Under the pieces are notes generated by a model, which saw nothing but the letters and a program-made list of their open reading frames with translations, was not told where the DNA came from and did not search any database. The position numbers were made by a program, and so were the translations under genes. This document shows positions 18,113 to 27,359 of a stretch of 64,000 bases of DNA, in pieces. Each line of letters opens with the position of its first letter. Positions within the stretch are counted from its first letter, which is position 1. The stretch is from Hydrococcus rivularis NIES-593 (GTDB lineage Bacteria; Cyanobacteriota; Cyanobacteriia; Cyanobacteriales; Microcystaceae): the NCBI RefSeq assembly GCF_001904635.1, contig NZ_MRCB01000005.1, forward strand, positions 1 to 64,000, read 5' to 3'.

Positions 18113-19006
18113 ATGAGGTTAAATGTATCAGAAATTCATTTTTCTTGTCAGAAGTTTTCACTCGCAGTTCCTTTTTGTTTTTTATCGATAGGCAAATTAC
18201 TTCGGCAAAAACTTTTTGCCCTAGCACTTTTAGAGCGAAAAAAACAAACAGAAATCATCTCGGACGATTTTTTTCCAGAGAAAATTACTTTGTATTATCT
18301 AAAATCTCAAATTGGTTATCGTAGCGCGATCGCGCTGCAATTGGCAAAAGGACAAACTCGCTCGTCTCAAGAAATTGCAGAACAATTAGTCAAGCATTTG
18401 ACTATACTCGAACCAAGCGATCGCGTCTCGTTAGATTTTATAATTCGAGTTTGGGAACCCGGTTGGATCGATTTTTTCATCAGCGATCGCGCTTTAGCTC
18501 TGTGGTTGCAACAACTGCCGCAAATTTTCTATCCGACGCTTGTAAGATCGGTAAAAGAAGCAATCGTTCCTCATCTCTTTTCTAGCCAATACGCTCATGC
18601 TCGCTGTTGTTCCCGATTGCGTTTGGGACATCGGGAGGGATTAATCGAACTGCGCGAGCTAGATTTCAGTCAACCTATTTGGCAATGGAAACATCCCCAT
18701 CCCATTCCTTTTCTCGCCTCCGGCAAGTTTCAGTTAGTTTGTCCGACACAACAAAATTTGATTCGTCAAATCCTCGTAGTTACAGACGCGCTGGATGGTA
18801 ATGCAACAGAAAACTGGATCGAACTAGCGACTAATTTGAGCGAAGCCATTTTGGAATTTGAGCGCCGTTGTCGCATCTGGGGAGAAGTGAAGCAAGAAAC
18901 GCCACAATTATCCCAAGCGAGATTGGGATTAATCGCGATCGCTCAAGTCTTGTTGCAGCAGCTTTTACAAGAAAAAATAGGTGTTTGGGCACCAATAGAA
19001 CTATAA
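18113..19006 (+). CDS. ArgS-like protein with DALR domain but no catalytic core
   Basis: The N-terminal half matches the N-terminal tRNA-recognition domain of arginyl-tRNA synthetase (GYRSAIALQLAKGQ, EIAEQLVKHL, then WIDFFISDRAL). The C-terminal half matches the DALR anticodon-binding region (SSQYAHARCCSRLR, then QARLGLIAIAQVLLQQLLQ). The HIGH and KMSKS motifs and the Rossmann catalytic domain of ArgS are missing, so it cannot charge tRNA. The family is known in cyanobacteria only as DALR-domain protein. It may bind tRNA or act as a regulator. Followed 74 bp later by the DUF2288 gene on the same strand. Confidence 0.75.
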   Translation: MRLNVSEIHFSCQKFSLAVPFCFLSIGKLLRQKLFALALLERKKQTEIISDDFFPEKITLYYLKSQIGYRSAIALQLAKGQTRSSQEIAEQLVKHLTILEPSDRVSLDFIIRVWEPGWIDFFISDRALALWLQQLPQIFYPTLVRSVKEAIVPHLFSSQYAHARCCSRLRLGHREGLIELRELDFSQPIWQWKHPHPIPFLASGKFQLVCPTQQNLIRQILVVTDALDGNATENWIELATNLSEAILEFERRCRIWGEVKQETPQLSQARLGLIAIAQVLLQQLLQEKIGVWAPIEL

Positions 19007-19080
19007 TCTGTCGAGCAAAGCTTTGAGGCACCTAGAGGAAGATATACTAAACCAAAGTCGATGAAAAGGATTTTTCGATC

Positions 19081-19368
19081 GTGTCGGATGTAAAAGCTCA
19101 GTTAACCGAACAACTCGCCGAGATCGAATGGAGCGATCTGATTCCCCACGCTCAACGCGATGCTGTGATTGTAGTTAACGAAGAACTTTCCATCGTTGAT
19201 GTTGGCGTAGCGATAGCCAATGATAATGTCGCGTTAGTTCAGCAGTGGATCGCTCAAAAGCTAATTCACAAACCCTCTTTTGACGAACTCAGCGACTGGA
19301 ACAGTCAACCCGATAAAAAATTTAGCACTTTAATCGTGCAGCCTTTTGTTTTGGTGTGTGCGGCGTAG
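19081..19368 (+). CDS. DUF2288 family protein
   Basis: 95 residues that agree with DUF2288 in length and pattern (IEWSDLIPHAQRDAVIVV, VGVAIANDNVALVQQWI, then KFSTLIVQPFVLV). The function of the family is unknown; the protein is small, acidic and likely cytoplasmic. The start is GTG at 19081. It is on the same strand as, and close behind, the ArgS-like gene, which suggests a transcript with it. Confidence 0.85.
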   Translation: MSDVKAQLTEQLAEIEWSDLIPHAQRDAVIVVNEELSIVDVGVAIANDNVALVQQWIAQKLIHKPSFDELSDWNSQPDKKFSTLIVQPFVLVCAA

Positions 19369-19375
19369 TCTTTGG

Positions 19376-19804
19376 TTATTTTTCTGTTTCTGTTTCTAAG
19401 CGAATCGCGTTTCCTTGGGCATCCGTCCGATAAATCCAACTGCGATCGCCGTGGGACAAAACAACTCGCCAACCTTCTACCAGTGCTTGCGTACAAATTT
19501 CATCGGGTTTAGCCAATCCCAGACAACCATCCGACCAAGTTTGTTGACGGGTTTCCACGACTTTGAACTCGTTAGGTGCGATGCGAGTTCGATTCGATAA
19601 CTCTTGGCGCACTGCATCGATAACTTGGGAAGGAATGCTTTCTCTGGGTTGTTTGCTCATGAATACTTGTTGGATCGTCTCAGAGCGATCGCCTAAAGAA
19701 TCTGCCAGAATAATTTGAGTGTTTCCCAAACAAAAGATATTTGCTAGCAATAGAATCGCAAACCAAAAGCGAAAGCGTATTTTTAGAGGACGGGGCGCGT
19801 GCAT
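19376..19804 (-). CDS. secreted conserved hypothetical protein
   Basis: 142 residues with an N-terminal signal (KIRFRFWFAILLLANIFCLG) and a soluble domain with two cysteines, C-terminal pattern WSDGCLGLAKPDEICTQALV, VEGWRVVLSHGDRSWIYRTD. This pattern recurs in cyanobacterial hypothetical exported proteins of unknown role. The Cys pair may form a disulfide. It lies 12 bp downstream of the TPR gene, so the two are probably co-transcribed. Confidence 0.7.
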   Translation of the reverse strand: MHAPRPLKIRFRFWFAILLLANIFCLGNTQIILADSLGDRSETIQQVFMSKQPRESIPSQVIDAVRQELSNRTRIAPNEFKVVETRQQTWSDGCLGLAKPDEICTQALVEGWRVVLSHGDRSWIYRTDAQGNAIRLETETEK

Positions 19805-19816
19805 CGAATGGTCTCT

Positions 19817-20626
19817 CTACTTTAGGTTCAAAAATTTATCTAATGCTGCCACCATTTGCGGGGGCCAGCGGCGGGTAGTTTTAACCCAATTGATGTCTTG
19901 ATAGCGATTGTCCATACCAACCGCTGCTACCCAGTTACTTTCTGCTTCTCCCTGCTGTCCCTTCTCCCAAAGGACTGCCGTAAGAGCAGCCCGCATGTCT
20001 GGAAACATCGGATATTTGCGGACTAAATTGCGGATTTCGCGCAGAGCTTCATCTTTTTTGCCGACTTGATAGATAGCTAGAGCTGCATTAGCGCGAGCAA
20101 AGGCAAAGTTAGCGGCTAAATTGGCTGCCTTTTGATAATCTATCAAAGCTTCTTCCCATCGTCCCAATCCGCCTTTGGCATTGCCTCGGTTATTATACGC
20201 CATGGCATCGTTGGGATCGATCTCCAGGACTTTATTATAATCAGCGATCGCTGCTTCGTATTGTCCTTTTCCTTCTAAAGCTGCACCGCGATTCAGATAG
20301 GGATCGGGTGCATTGGGTGCGAGTTCGATCGCTTTATTAAAATCGGCGATCGCTTCGTCTAATTTATTCTGGCTGACGCGGGTATTTCCTCGGTTGCTCC
20401 AAACCGCAGGATTTGTTGGAAAGTCTCTAATTAGTTGCGTCCAATATGCCTCAGCTTGGGCAAAATTCCCTTTTTCCGTAGCTTCAAAAGCTTTTTTGGC
20501 TATTTCTTCGCCCTTTTGCAGTTGTTGCTCGGTATAGCTAGGGATTTGAACTTCTTGCGCCAAAACAGGTACAGTCCAACCTAAGACGAACAGCGCGCAC
20601 AATAAACTCAGAATCCAGCGAATCAT
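19817..20626 (-). CDS. exported TPR-repeat protein
   Basis: 269 residues with a signal peptide (MIRWILSLLCALFVLGWTV, cleavage near VLAQE) and about four tetratricopeptide repeats between residues 40 and 200 (for example WSNRGNTRVSQNKLDEAIAD, PYLNRGAALEGKGQYEAAIA, AYNNRGNAKGGLGRWEEALI). TPR proteins are scaffolds; in thylakoid lumen or periplasm they often help assemble membrane complexes. The partner is unknown. Next gene on the strand is the small secreted protein. Confidence 0.85.
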   Translation of the reverse strand: MIRWILSLLCALFVLGWTVPVLAQEVQIPSYTEQQLQKGEEIAKKAFEATEKGNFAQAEAYWTQLIRDFPTNPAVWSNRGNTRVSQNKLDEAIADFNKAIELAPNAPDPYLNRGAALEGKGQYEAAIADYNKVLEIDPNDAMAYNNRGNAKGGLGRWEEALIDYQKAANLAANFAFARANAALAIYQVGKKDEALREIRNLVRKYPMFPDMRAALTAVLWEKGQQGEAESNWVAAVGMDNRYQDINWVKTTRRWPPQMVAALDKFLNLK

Positions 20627-20717
20627 TGCCCTAAAAACTTTTAGGATTTATATTAACATACTTATTTGGCTCGCCTCAGCCCTGGATAAAATGGCAACAT
20701 TCGCCTTCTTTTTCGAT

Positions 20718-21239
20718 TTAAATTTGCTCCAAATATTGCTTATACCCTAATTGCTCTAATTTAGCCTGCTTATCTAAGACTGACTGGGCTAAATTTTGAC
20801 GATATTGCCGCACTTTTTTAAGTAATTCCGGGTCATGGGAAGCGAGGATTTGCACCGCTAATAAACCTGCATTTTTAGCATTGCCAATGGCAACTGTTGC
20901 AACCGGAATTCCGGCTGGCATCTGGACGATGGAATAGAGAGAGTCCACGCCTTGTAGATGTCGGCTAGGGACGGGTACGCCTATGACGGGTAAAGGGGTA
21001 AGAGATGCTACCATTCCTGGTAGATGAGCGGCACCGCCCGCACCGGCAATGATGACTCTGATGCCTCGTTGGTGGGCAGTTTGAGCATAGTTAACCATTT
21101 TTTCTGGGGTACGATGGGCAGAAACGATCGCGACTTCGCAAGCGATACCAAATTCTTCGCAAACTGCGATCGCATCTCGCATAGTAGGCAGATCGGAATC
21201 GCTGCCCATAATAATGCCGACTGATGGAGGATTACTCAT
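20718..21239 (-). CDS. purE: 5-(carboxyamino)imidazole ribonucleotide mutase
   Basis: PurE converts N5-CAIR to CAIR in de novo purine synthesis. The 173 residues include the N-terminal [13 protein letters not shown] phosphate-binding loop, the catalytic-region SAHRTPEKM and [16 protein letters not shown], and [20 protein letters not shown] followed by [19 protein letters not shown]. The length is normal for class I PurE. No purK is adjacent. The start lies 14 bp from a divergent truncated gene at 21254. Confidence 0.96.
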   Translation of the reverse strand: MSNPPSVGIIMGSDSDLPTMRDAIAVCEEFGIACEVAIVSAHRTPEKMVNYAQTAHQRGIRVIIAGAGGAAHLPGMVASLTPLPVIGVPVPSRHLQGVDSLYSIVQMPAGIPVATVAIGNAKNAGLLAVQILASHDPELLKKVRQYRQNLAQSVLDKQAKLEQLGYKQYLEQI

Positions 21240-21253
21240 AAAGGAAGGTCAAT

Positions 21254-21490
21254 ATGGCTATTCAAGCAATCGAACATCTAACAGACGAGCAAATTGACGA
21301 CTTAAACCGCTTATATCAAGACGAATGGTGGAGTCGAGGCAGAAAAAGAGCCAACATTAGGCGCGTGTTACAACATTTAGATCTCATTGTGGCATTTTGT
21401 GACTCTGAGAGCAAACGACTGGTAGCTTTCTCTCGCATCCTTACCGATTCTGTTTACAGAGCGGTAGTTTTTGACGTTATTAACATTTAA
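21254..21490 (+). pseudogene. truncated GNAT acetyltransferase
   Basis: 78 codons match the N-terminal half of GNAT proteins: IDDLNRLYQDEWWSRGR, then LIVAFCDSESKRLVAFSRIL and TDSVYRAVVFDV. Intact members continue with the acetyl-CoA loop (Q/RxxGxG/A) for another 60-70 residues. Here a stop follows VINI and the next 100 bp contain no matching frame. It is therefore probably inactive, though a very short protein could still be made. Confidence 0.65.
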
Positions 21491-21619
21491 TTTTGCTAGT
21501 TAAGAAAAGGCAAAAAGCAGATGATAGACAAAAGTTATAAAAACGTTCTGTAAAACGTCTCTAAAAAAAACTACAATTTAGATTTGGCAATAATTATAGC
21601 CGCGTCACTTGGTAAAATA

Positions 21620-22867
21620 ATGAGTCAATTTTCTATTCAAATCATTAACGTATCGATGCCATCTACTGCGCGTTTAGATATTGTCAACGCCCGTTTACCA
21701 GGGTATCAAGGTTTATACCAAATTCGCATTAATAATCGAGGAGTAATTGAAGCGATAATCGCTTTAGATGAGCCTATCCTACCAAGCCATGATAAAAAAG
21801 TTTTAGATGTTCGCGGAGACTGGATTTCTTTAGGGGGAGTCGATTTACAAATTAATGGTGGATTGGGCTTAGCTTTTCCCGATCTAAAAGAGACAAATCT
21901 TCCTCAGCTTCAAGCAATTTGTGATTATTTATGGCAACAAGGAGTCGATGCATTTTTACCAACTATCGTAACAACATCGGTGGAAAAGATACAGCGATCG
22001 CTTTCAGTTATCGACGATTTTATCAAGCTACAAAAAACTGAGCCAAACCTTACTTCCAGAGTGCTTGGCGCTCATTTGGAAGGTCCTTTTCTCAATTACG
22101 AAAAGCGAGGCGCTCATCCAGCCGAATATTTATTGCGCCCAATCCAAGAAACTATTGAATGGGTTTTAGGAAACTTTGCCCGCGTCGTAAAAATTATTAC
22201 CCTAGCACCAGAATTAGATCCAGCTGAAGAAGTTATTCCCTATTTACGTTCTCTGGGAATTATTGTTAGTTTGGGTCACTCGACCGCATCGGCAGCAGAA
22301 GCTAAAAAAGCATTCGAGCTAGGGGCTTCTATGGTGACTCATGCCTTTAATGCCATGCCTTCTTTACACCATCGAAAACCGGGATTATTAGCAGAGGCAA
22401 TTGTCAACAAAAATGTCTACTGCGGCTTAATTGCTGATGGCGAGCATGTCTGTCCGACGATGATAGATCTCTTATTGCGGGCAAGTCGCTACGAAAAGGG
22501 AATTTTCTTGGTTAGTGATGCACTAGCCCCAATCGGTTTGCCAGATGGAATTTATCCTTGGGACGAACGTCAAATAGAAGTCAAAGATGGAACGGCTAGA
22601 CTCGCAGATGGAACGCTAGCAGGGACGACTTTACCGTTGCTAGTTGGGGTAGAAAATCTGGTCAAGTGGGGAATTTGTGGAGTGGGTTCGGCGATCGCGA
22701 TGGCTACCGAATCTCCTAGAAAAGCGATCGGGATGCCAGGAATTTCTGTGGGACAATCGGCTAATTTACTGCGCTGGCACTGGGATAAAATTAACGCGCA
22801 ATTAACCTGTAAGCGATTAAAATTCAGAATTTACAACCCACAACTCAAAACCGTTCAGATGCGTTGA
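21620..22867 (+). CDS. nagA: N-acetylglucosamine-6-phosphate deacetylase
   Basis: NagA removes acetate from GlcNAc-6-P in amino-sugar and cell-wall recycling. It is an amidohydrolase-superfamily barrel with the expected motifs: LGAHLEGPFLN (metal Glu), IVSLGHSTASAAEAK, MVTHAFNAMPSLHHRKPG, LIADGEHVCP and LVSDALAPIGLPDG with the catalytic Asp. I begin at ATG 21620 (415 residues); the frame upstream opens with a TTG at 21584, and another ATG at 21656 is possible. Its last 13 bases overlap the convergent PHP gene. Confidence 0.93.
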   Translation: MSQFSIQIINVSMPSTARLDIVNARLPGYQGLYQIRINNRGVIEAIIALDEPILPSHDKKVLDVRGDWISLGGVDLQINGGLGLAFPDLKETNLPQLQAICDYLWQQGVDAFLPTIVTTSVEKIQRSLSVIDDFIKLQKTEPNLTSRVLGAHLEGPFLNYEKRGAHPAEYLLRPIQETIEWVLGNFARVVKIITLAPELDPAEEVIPYLRSLGIIVSLGHSTASAAEAKKAFELGASMVTHAFNAMPSLHHRKPGLLAEAIVNKNVYCGLIADGEHVCPTMIDLLLRASRYEKGIFLVSDALAPIGLPDGIYPWDERQIEVKDGTARLADGTLAGTTLPLLVGVENLVKWGICGVGSAIAMATESPRKAIGMPGISVGQSANLLRWHWDKINAQLTCKRLKFRIYNPQLKTVQMR

Positions 22868-23559
22868 AGCAAGCTCATCCCATGGGTATCGGTTCCACAA
22901 GTCGTATATAGATCGTAAATCTCGCTCAAGTACTTGACCTTTTCGGTTTCTTTGAGGCTAGCTCTCCAGGGCTTGGGATTGTTATAAGCATAGTAAGCTT
23001 CTACGCCATCGACTCCTATTTCAGCCGCAGCTGGAATGAGTTCGTCGGCAGGACGGTGATAGCGGGCAGGGTGCGCGAGAATAGTCAAGCCTCCAGCTTC
23101 GTGAATGGCAGCAATAACGCGATCGGCATTAGCATCGCTTCCCGAAGGGCGATCGCCTTGAAGATAAGGCTGCATGACTGGGCGATCGGGATCGAATCCA
23201 TAGCCGAGGATATGGACTTCTGTTCCCAGCAACTGAGAAGTCACTTCTATCCCCGTCCAGAGATGGGGTAGGCGAGATTTCGGTTGTTGGGAGCGGATTC
23301 GATCCAGCCAGCGTTGAGCCACTCGATAGCCGCGAACAGAGTGATGGTCGGTAATTGCCATGCCTTTCAGCCCAATGGTGAAGGCTTGTTCCATCAGTGC
23401 TTCTGGAGTCAGTTGTCCGTCAGAACAGATGGTGTGCATGTGGAAGTTGTAGTGATAGGGGCAACTCTCCAGATGAATTGTATCCCAAACTTCTGCTAGA
23501 GCTTGAGTGTTTTGAGCATCTAGCTCGTTGATAGGAGAAACCACTAAATTCAAAGTCAT
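22855..23559 (-). CDS. PHP-domain phosphoesterase
   Basis: 234 residues of the polymerase-and-histidinol-phosphatase fold. Metal-binding motifs: NFHMHTICSDGQLTPE (HxH), MAITDHHSVRGY, WTGIEVTSQLLGTEVHILGY (Glu and His), LTILAHPARYH, and CGTDTHGMS. It resembles the RNase AM/YciV group (3',5'-nucleoside bisphosphate phosphatase), but the C-terminus is shorter, so the substrate is uncertain. It converges on nagA with a 13-bp overlap. Confidence 0.82.
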   Translation of the reverse strand: MTLNLVVSPINELDAQNTQALAEVWDTIHLESCPYHYNFHMHTICSDGQLTPEALMEQAFTIGLKGMAITDHHSVRGYRVAQRWLDRIRSQQPKSRLPHLWTGIEVTSQLLGTEVHILGYGFDPDRPVMQPYLQGDRPSGSDANADRVIAAIHEAGGLTILAHPARYHRPADELIPAAAEIGVDGVEAYYAYNNPKPWRASLKETEKVKYLSEIYDLYTTCGTDTHGMSLLQRI

Positions 23560-23836
23560 AGGTTTTAGGAACGAGTCCGAGTTAGAGGTTTAATCTGACA
23601 AAAGATTACAAATTATTAAGATCAAAGATAGCAAAACTTAGAGCAAAGTGACAGCTGGGATTGTGTGGAATATCGATTGGCTTTTCAGATGAGAACTATA
23701 AGTTAATGTATCAAATGCAACAAATCAGTCTAACAGGTAATTATACTTACCATTAATCGCGAATTCGACTTGACCAAAACAATTCAAAGTTCAAAGTTCA
23801 AAGTTTAAAATTCACCAAAAAGATGAAAAATTTAGG
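23560..23836. other. intergenic region with TTCAAAG heptamer repeats
   Basis: No gene is seen. At about 23782-23815 the text AATTCAAAGTTCAAAGTTC is a run of TTCAAAG heptamers. Similar text recurs at 63710-63733 next to the response regulator operon. Such runs are a known class of short tandem repeat in cyanobacterial spacers. Confidence 0.5.
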
Positions 23837-24538
23837 CTAGATTTGGGGAATTCGAGCAGTTTCTAAGATTTGTCTAAAGTTTTTGATATAATTAAAGTTT
23901 TCAAAAACGCGATCGCTTCCTTGTTCAAATAATTTTTTGGCTTCATCTGCTCCAGCAATACCAATAAAAGGAATACCGAGCTTTCCTGCTGTTTTTACAT
24001 CCCAAATTCCATCCCCAACAAAAACAATTTTCTTAAAATCTTTAATTCCATATAAATACTTGGCTTTTTCAACAGATTCCTTGATGATATCTTCACGGGA
24101 AAATTTATCATCGTTTGAAACAAAAGGAATCCCCGAAATTCCAACATCAGCTTTCTTGAGTTTGAGCAATGCAGGATCGCGCCAACATCCAGTGGCAATG
24201 GCAATATTCCAGTCGGGATCTGTTTTTAATTCTTGAATTATCTTGGAAGCGCCAGGAATTTCAAAAAATAAACCGGAATGGCGATCGCAAGCTTCTTTAA
24301 GCAAATGAAAAAAACGGATTTTTATTCTTGATAATTCTTTATCTGATGGAAAACATCCCAGTCGCTCTTGCAAAATTTGAGAAGCAATTCCAGAGTCGGT
24401 TACATGAGTATATTCTGCCCAGTTAAGATTAATTCTAACTATGCCAAATTCTTCTGCAAAAGCACGGATAAAACAATCTTCTTCTATTTTGTTTATATTA
24501 ATCAGTGTGCCGTCAACATCAAAAACGACCAACTTCAT
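23837..24538 (-). CDS. HAD-superfamily hydrolase (phosphoglycolate-phosphatase-like)
   Basis: 233 residues. Motif I is VFDVDGTLININ (nucleophile and acid/base Asp), motif II is NIAIATGCW, the Lys of motif III lies in REDIIKESVEKAK, and motif IV is IVFVGDGIWDVKTAGKLG. A helical C1 cap sits between motifs I and II. The motif pattern fits small-molecule phosphatases of the Gph/PGP type, but the substrate is not predictable. The gene is more AT-rich than its neighbours. Confidence 0.82.
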   Translation of the reverse strand: MKLVVFDVDGTLININKIEEDCFIRAFAEEFGIVRINLNWAEYTHVTDSGIASQILQERLGCFPSDKELSRIKIRFFHLLKEACDRHSGLFFEIPGASKIIQELKTDPDWNIAIATGCWRDPALLKLKKADVGISGIPFVSNDDKFSREDIIKESVEKAKYLYGIKDFKKIVFVGDGIWDVKTAGKLGIPFIGIAGADEAKKLFEQGSDRVFENFNYIKNFRQILETARIPQI

Positions 24539-24872
24539 GATTAAATAGGGAATCTAACTCGTAGAAGAATTTTAGCTCTATCCCCTATCTCAGTTATCTA
24601 TTCTTTTAATTCAGTAACATTACAAAAAATTTCTTTGAGGCAATATTACTTAATATAGTGACGATCGCATTTCGTTTCTCTTCGGTAATCTTACTTAATT
24701 GAGCATAGTTACTTAGCCACTCTTGCGAACACTCTATCCCATATTTTATAGAACTCGATCGTATAGCAATCCTATTTGATTTGTGAACGTCTCTTCTAAC
24801 CGCTATCATAGAAGATTGAACTTTAACTCTCTACAGAGATAAATTATTAAATTTTCTAATTGAAAAATTATT
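24539..24872. other. intergenic region with a possible 67-codon frame
   Basis: A minus-strand frame at 24606-24809 reads like protein in its second half (YGIECSQEWLSNYAQLSKIT), but its first part overlaps the dispersed repeat TATAGCAATCCTATTTGAT (24762-24780). I think it is a remnant or chance frame. No family is recognised and no ribosome site is seen. The der promoter must lie in the last 60 bp. Confidence 0.35.
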
Positions 24873-26231
24873 ATGCCTCTTCCTATTGTTGCAATTATTG
24901 GACGACCCAATGTAGGAAAATCGACGCTAGTGAATAGACTGGCGGGCGACCAACAAGCGATCGTACACGACGAACCGGGAATCACGCGCGATCGCACCTA
25001 TCGTCCTGCCTTCTGGCGAGACAGAGAATTTCAGGTAGTCGATACGGGCGGCATCGTCTTTGACGAAGACACCGAATTTTTGCCCCTGATTCGCGAACAA
25101 GCAATGCTGGCACTAGCAGAAGCTTCCGCAGCCATTTTCGTCGTAGACGGACAAAGTGGTCCTACGACGGGCGATCGCGAAATTGCCGACTGGTTGCGCC
25201 AACAATCCGTTCCCGTCCTCTTAGCAGTCAATAAATGCGAATCCGTCGAACAGGGACTCGTTCAAGCTGCCGAATTTTGGGAGTTAGGATTGGGCGAACC
25301 CTATCCCATTTCTGCCATTCACGGCAACGGTACGGGCGAATTACTCGATGACTTGATTGCCTATCTTCCCCCGACAAGGGAATTGCCGGAAGTCCCAGAA
25401 ATAAAAGTCGCTATCATCGGTCGCCCGAACGTGGGTAAATCCAGTCTACTCAATGCCCTGACTGGAGAAAAACGCGCGATCGTCAGCCCGATTTCTGGCA
25501 CGACTCGCGACGCGATCGATACCGTCGTAGAGAGGAATGGAAAAACTTACCGCTTGATCGACACCGCTGGCATTCGCCGCAAAAAAAATGTCGATTACGG
25601 CGCAGAATTTTTCGGGATCAATCGCGCCTTTAAAGCCATTCGCCGTTCTGATGTCGTCCTCTTCGTCATCGATGTTCTCGATGGCGTAACCGATCAAGAC
25701 TTAAAACTCGCTGGACGCATCATCGATGATGGCAAAGCCGCCGTCATTGTCGTCAATAAATGGGATGCAGTCGAAAAAGATTCTTACACCATTTATGATT
25801 ACCAAAAACTAATTCAAGATCGCCTCTATTTTATGGATTGGGCGGAAAAAATCTTTGTCAGCGCTATGACAGGGCAAAGAGTTAACAAAATTCTCGATTT
25901 GATAGATACCGCTGCCGAAGAACACAGTCGCCGCGTCAGTACGGCAGTAATTAATGAAGTCCTTCAAGAGGCAGTAAGCTGGCACTCTCCTCCTGCCACT
26001 CGACAAGGCAAGCAAGGAAGGATTTACTATGGTACTCAAGTCTCCACCAAGCCTCCCACTATTGCTTTATTTGTCAACGATCCCGATCGCTTTAACGACA
26101 ATTACCACCGCTACATCGAAGGGCAATTTCGACAGCAATTGGGCTTCACTGGAACGCCGATTCGTTTGCTGTGGCGAGGCAAAAAAGCCCGTGAAGTAGA
26201 AGGTAGCGCCAATCGGGCAACGAGGGTATAG
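24873..26231 (+). CDS. der: ribosome biogenesis GTPase Der (EngA)
   Basis: Der carries two tandem GTPase domains and a C-terminal KH-like domain and acts in 50S ribosome maturation. First domain: [27 protein letters not shown] and NKCES. Second domain: [17 protein letters not shown] (near residue 182), [14 protein letters not shown] and NKWDAVEK. The KH region includes [20 protein letters not shown] and [12 protein letters not shown]. The length of 452 is normal. The ATG at 24873 begins directly with the first G domain. Confidence 0.97.
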   Translation: MPLPIVAIIGRPNVGKSTLVNRLAGDQQAIVHDEPGITRDRTYRPAFWRDREFQVVDTGGIVFDEDTEFLPLIREQAMLALAEASAAIFVVDGQSGPTTGDREIADWLRQQSVPVLLAVNKCESVEQGLVQAAEFWELGLGEPYPISAIHGNGTGELLDDLIAYLPPTRELPEVPEIKVAIIGRPNVGKSSLLNALTGEKRAIVSPISGTTRDAIDTVVERNGKTYRLIDTAGIRRKKNVDYGAEFFGINRAFKAIRRSDVVLFVIDVLDGVTDQDLKLAGRIIDDGKAAVIVVNKWDAVEKDSYTIYDYQKLIQDRLYFMDWAEKIFVSAMTGQRVNKILDLIDTAAEEHSRRVSTAVINEVLQEAVSWHSPPATRQGKQGRIYYGTQVSTKPPTIALFVNDPDRFNDNYHRYIEGQFRQQLGFTGTPIRLLWRGKKAREVEGSANRATRV

Positions 26232-26244
26232 TTAGCACTCACTC

Positions 26245-26358
26245 TCAAACGACGGGGGCAGAAGTAAAAACTAACCAAACCAGTATCGCCAGAATGAGGA
26301 CGAAAATTTTAACGATGAGAAAAGTTAGGCTATCGGGATAGAGAAATGAGTTCAGCAT
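26245..26358 (-). CDS. unrecognised 37-residue single-span membrane peptide
   Basis: A minus-strand frame starts with ATG at 26358, six bases after a perfect AGGAGG Shine-Dalgarno sequence. It encodes MLNSFLYPDSLTFLIVKIF followed by VLILAILVWLVFTSAPVV, i.e. one hydrophobic helix with a lysine in the middle. Very small photosynthetic subunits of cyanobacteria (PetL, PsbX, PsaM and the like) have this size, but the sequence matches none I know. It is convergent with der. The strong ribosome site is the main argument that it is real. Confidence 0.5.
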   Translation of the reverse strand: MLNSFLYPDSLTFLIVKIFVLILAILVWLVFTSAPVV

Positions 26359-26497
26359 TTTGTCCTCCTTTGCCAAGCTTGCCCAAGGAAGAGGGAATAG
26401 TCTAATTCCCCTCTATCTCTATCTTGCTTGCAAAAGCAGCAAAGGAAGGATGAAATTTATTAACCTTAATGTATAGAGAGAGGTTAATTCAACGGTT

Positions 26498-26809
26498 ATG
26501 GTCATAGAGTGGCTCAAATTTCGCGTTTCTCCCCAGTCGAGAGAAAAGTTTATTCAAAAGGACGAGGAAATTTGGACGGCAACGCTGGCTAAGTATCCCG
26601 GTTTTTTAGGCAAAGAAGTTTGGATTAATCCAAGCGCACCAGAAGAAATCGTTCTCGTGGCACGCTGGCAAACCCGCGAAGAGTGGAAAGCCATTCCTCA
26701 AAAGGATTTAGACGAAACCGAACGGCAATTCGCTCAAGCGATGGGCGAAGATAGATATCAGATGATAGAAACCGGAGAATATCAGGTCCGAAAGTTTCCA
26801 GCTAGTTAA
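26498..26809 (+). CDS. TIGR03792 family (ABM-like) protein
   Basis: 103 residues of the cyanobacterial family TIGR03792, related to dimeric alpha-beta barrel (antibiotic biosynthesis monooxygenase-like) proteins. Visible: VIEWLKFRVSPQSREKFIQK, TLAKYPGFLGKEVWINP, IVLVARWQTREEWKAIP. Such folds bind small aromatic or haem ligands, but the role of this family is unknown. Single gene. Confidence 0.8.
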   Translation: MVIEWLKFRVSPQSREKFIQKDEEIWTATLAKYPGFLGKEVWINPSAPEEIVLVARWQTREEWKAIPQKDLDETERQFAQAMGEDRYQMIETGEYQVRKFPAS

Positions 26810-26918
26810 GCATTCATTCTTATACTATTTTGGATTTTGGATTGAGAAAGACTCATCCCATAAAGGTTTTAAAAATCTATCTGTAGCCAAGATTTTTCAA
26901 ATTGGTATCACTTTTCCT

Positions 26919-27281
26919 ATGACTACTTGTCCTCGCTGTCATCAATCCGTCGATGCAAAAGCCGTTCGCTGTCCCCACTGTTTTGCCGTCCTAAAAGCCT
27001 ACGGTCATCCTGGAATTCCTCTCTATCAAGCCACTGGAAAGACTTTTTTATGCGATAGTTGCCGCTATCACGAAGACGATACTTGTACCTTTCCCCAACG
27101 TCCCTACGCGAAAACCTGCACCATGTATCGGGATAAATCCGAACCAGTAGAAGCTGAGTTAAAGTTTCCTCTCTATCCGTCGGATATGTGGGGGCGGTTT
27201 AAGACTTGGTGCCGCACAAATAAAGGTTTATTGTTACTGATTGGGTTGATTGGAATTAGTATCTTGGTTGCAATAAGGTAA
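26919..27281 (+). CDS. zinc-ribbon protein with C-terminal membrane anchor
   Basis: 120 residues. An N-terminal zinc ribbon CPRCHQSVDAKAVRCPHC is followed by a second cysteine cluster (FLCDSCRYHEDDTCTFPQRP, YAKTCTMYRD) and a C-terminal helix (GLLLLIGLIGISILVAIR). The protein is probably tail-anchored with the metal sites in the cytoplasm. The family is common in cyanobacteria, and its function is unknown. Confidence 0.75.
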   Translation: MTTCPRCHQSVDAKAVRCPHCFAVLKAYGHPGIPLYQATGKTFLCDSCRYHEDDTCTFPQRPYAKTCTMYRDKSEPVEAELKFPLYPSDMWGRFKTWCRTNKGLLLLIGLIGISILVAIR

Positions 27282-27359
27282 ATCATCGCATAACTGTTTT
27301 CGTTCTTAATGCCTGCGAACGTTTAGGGTAGGGGTTTTGCAATGCTAAGCCCCTACCTC

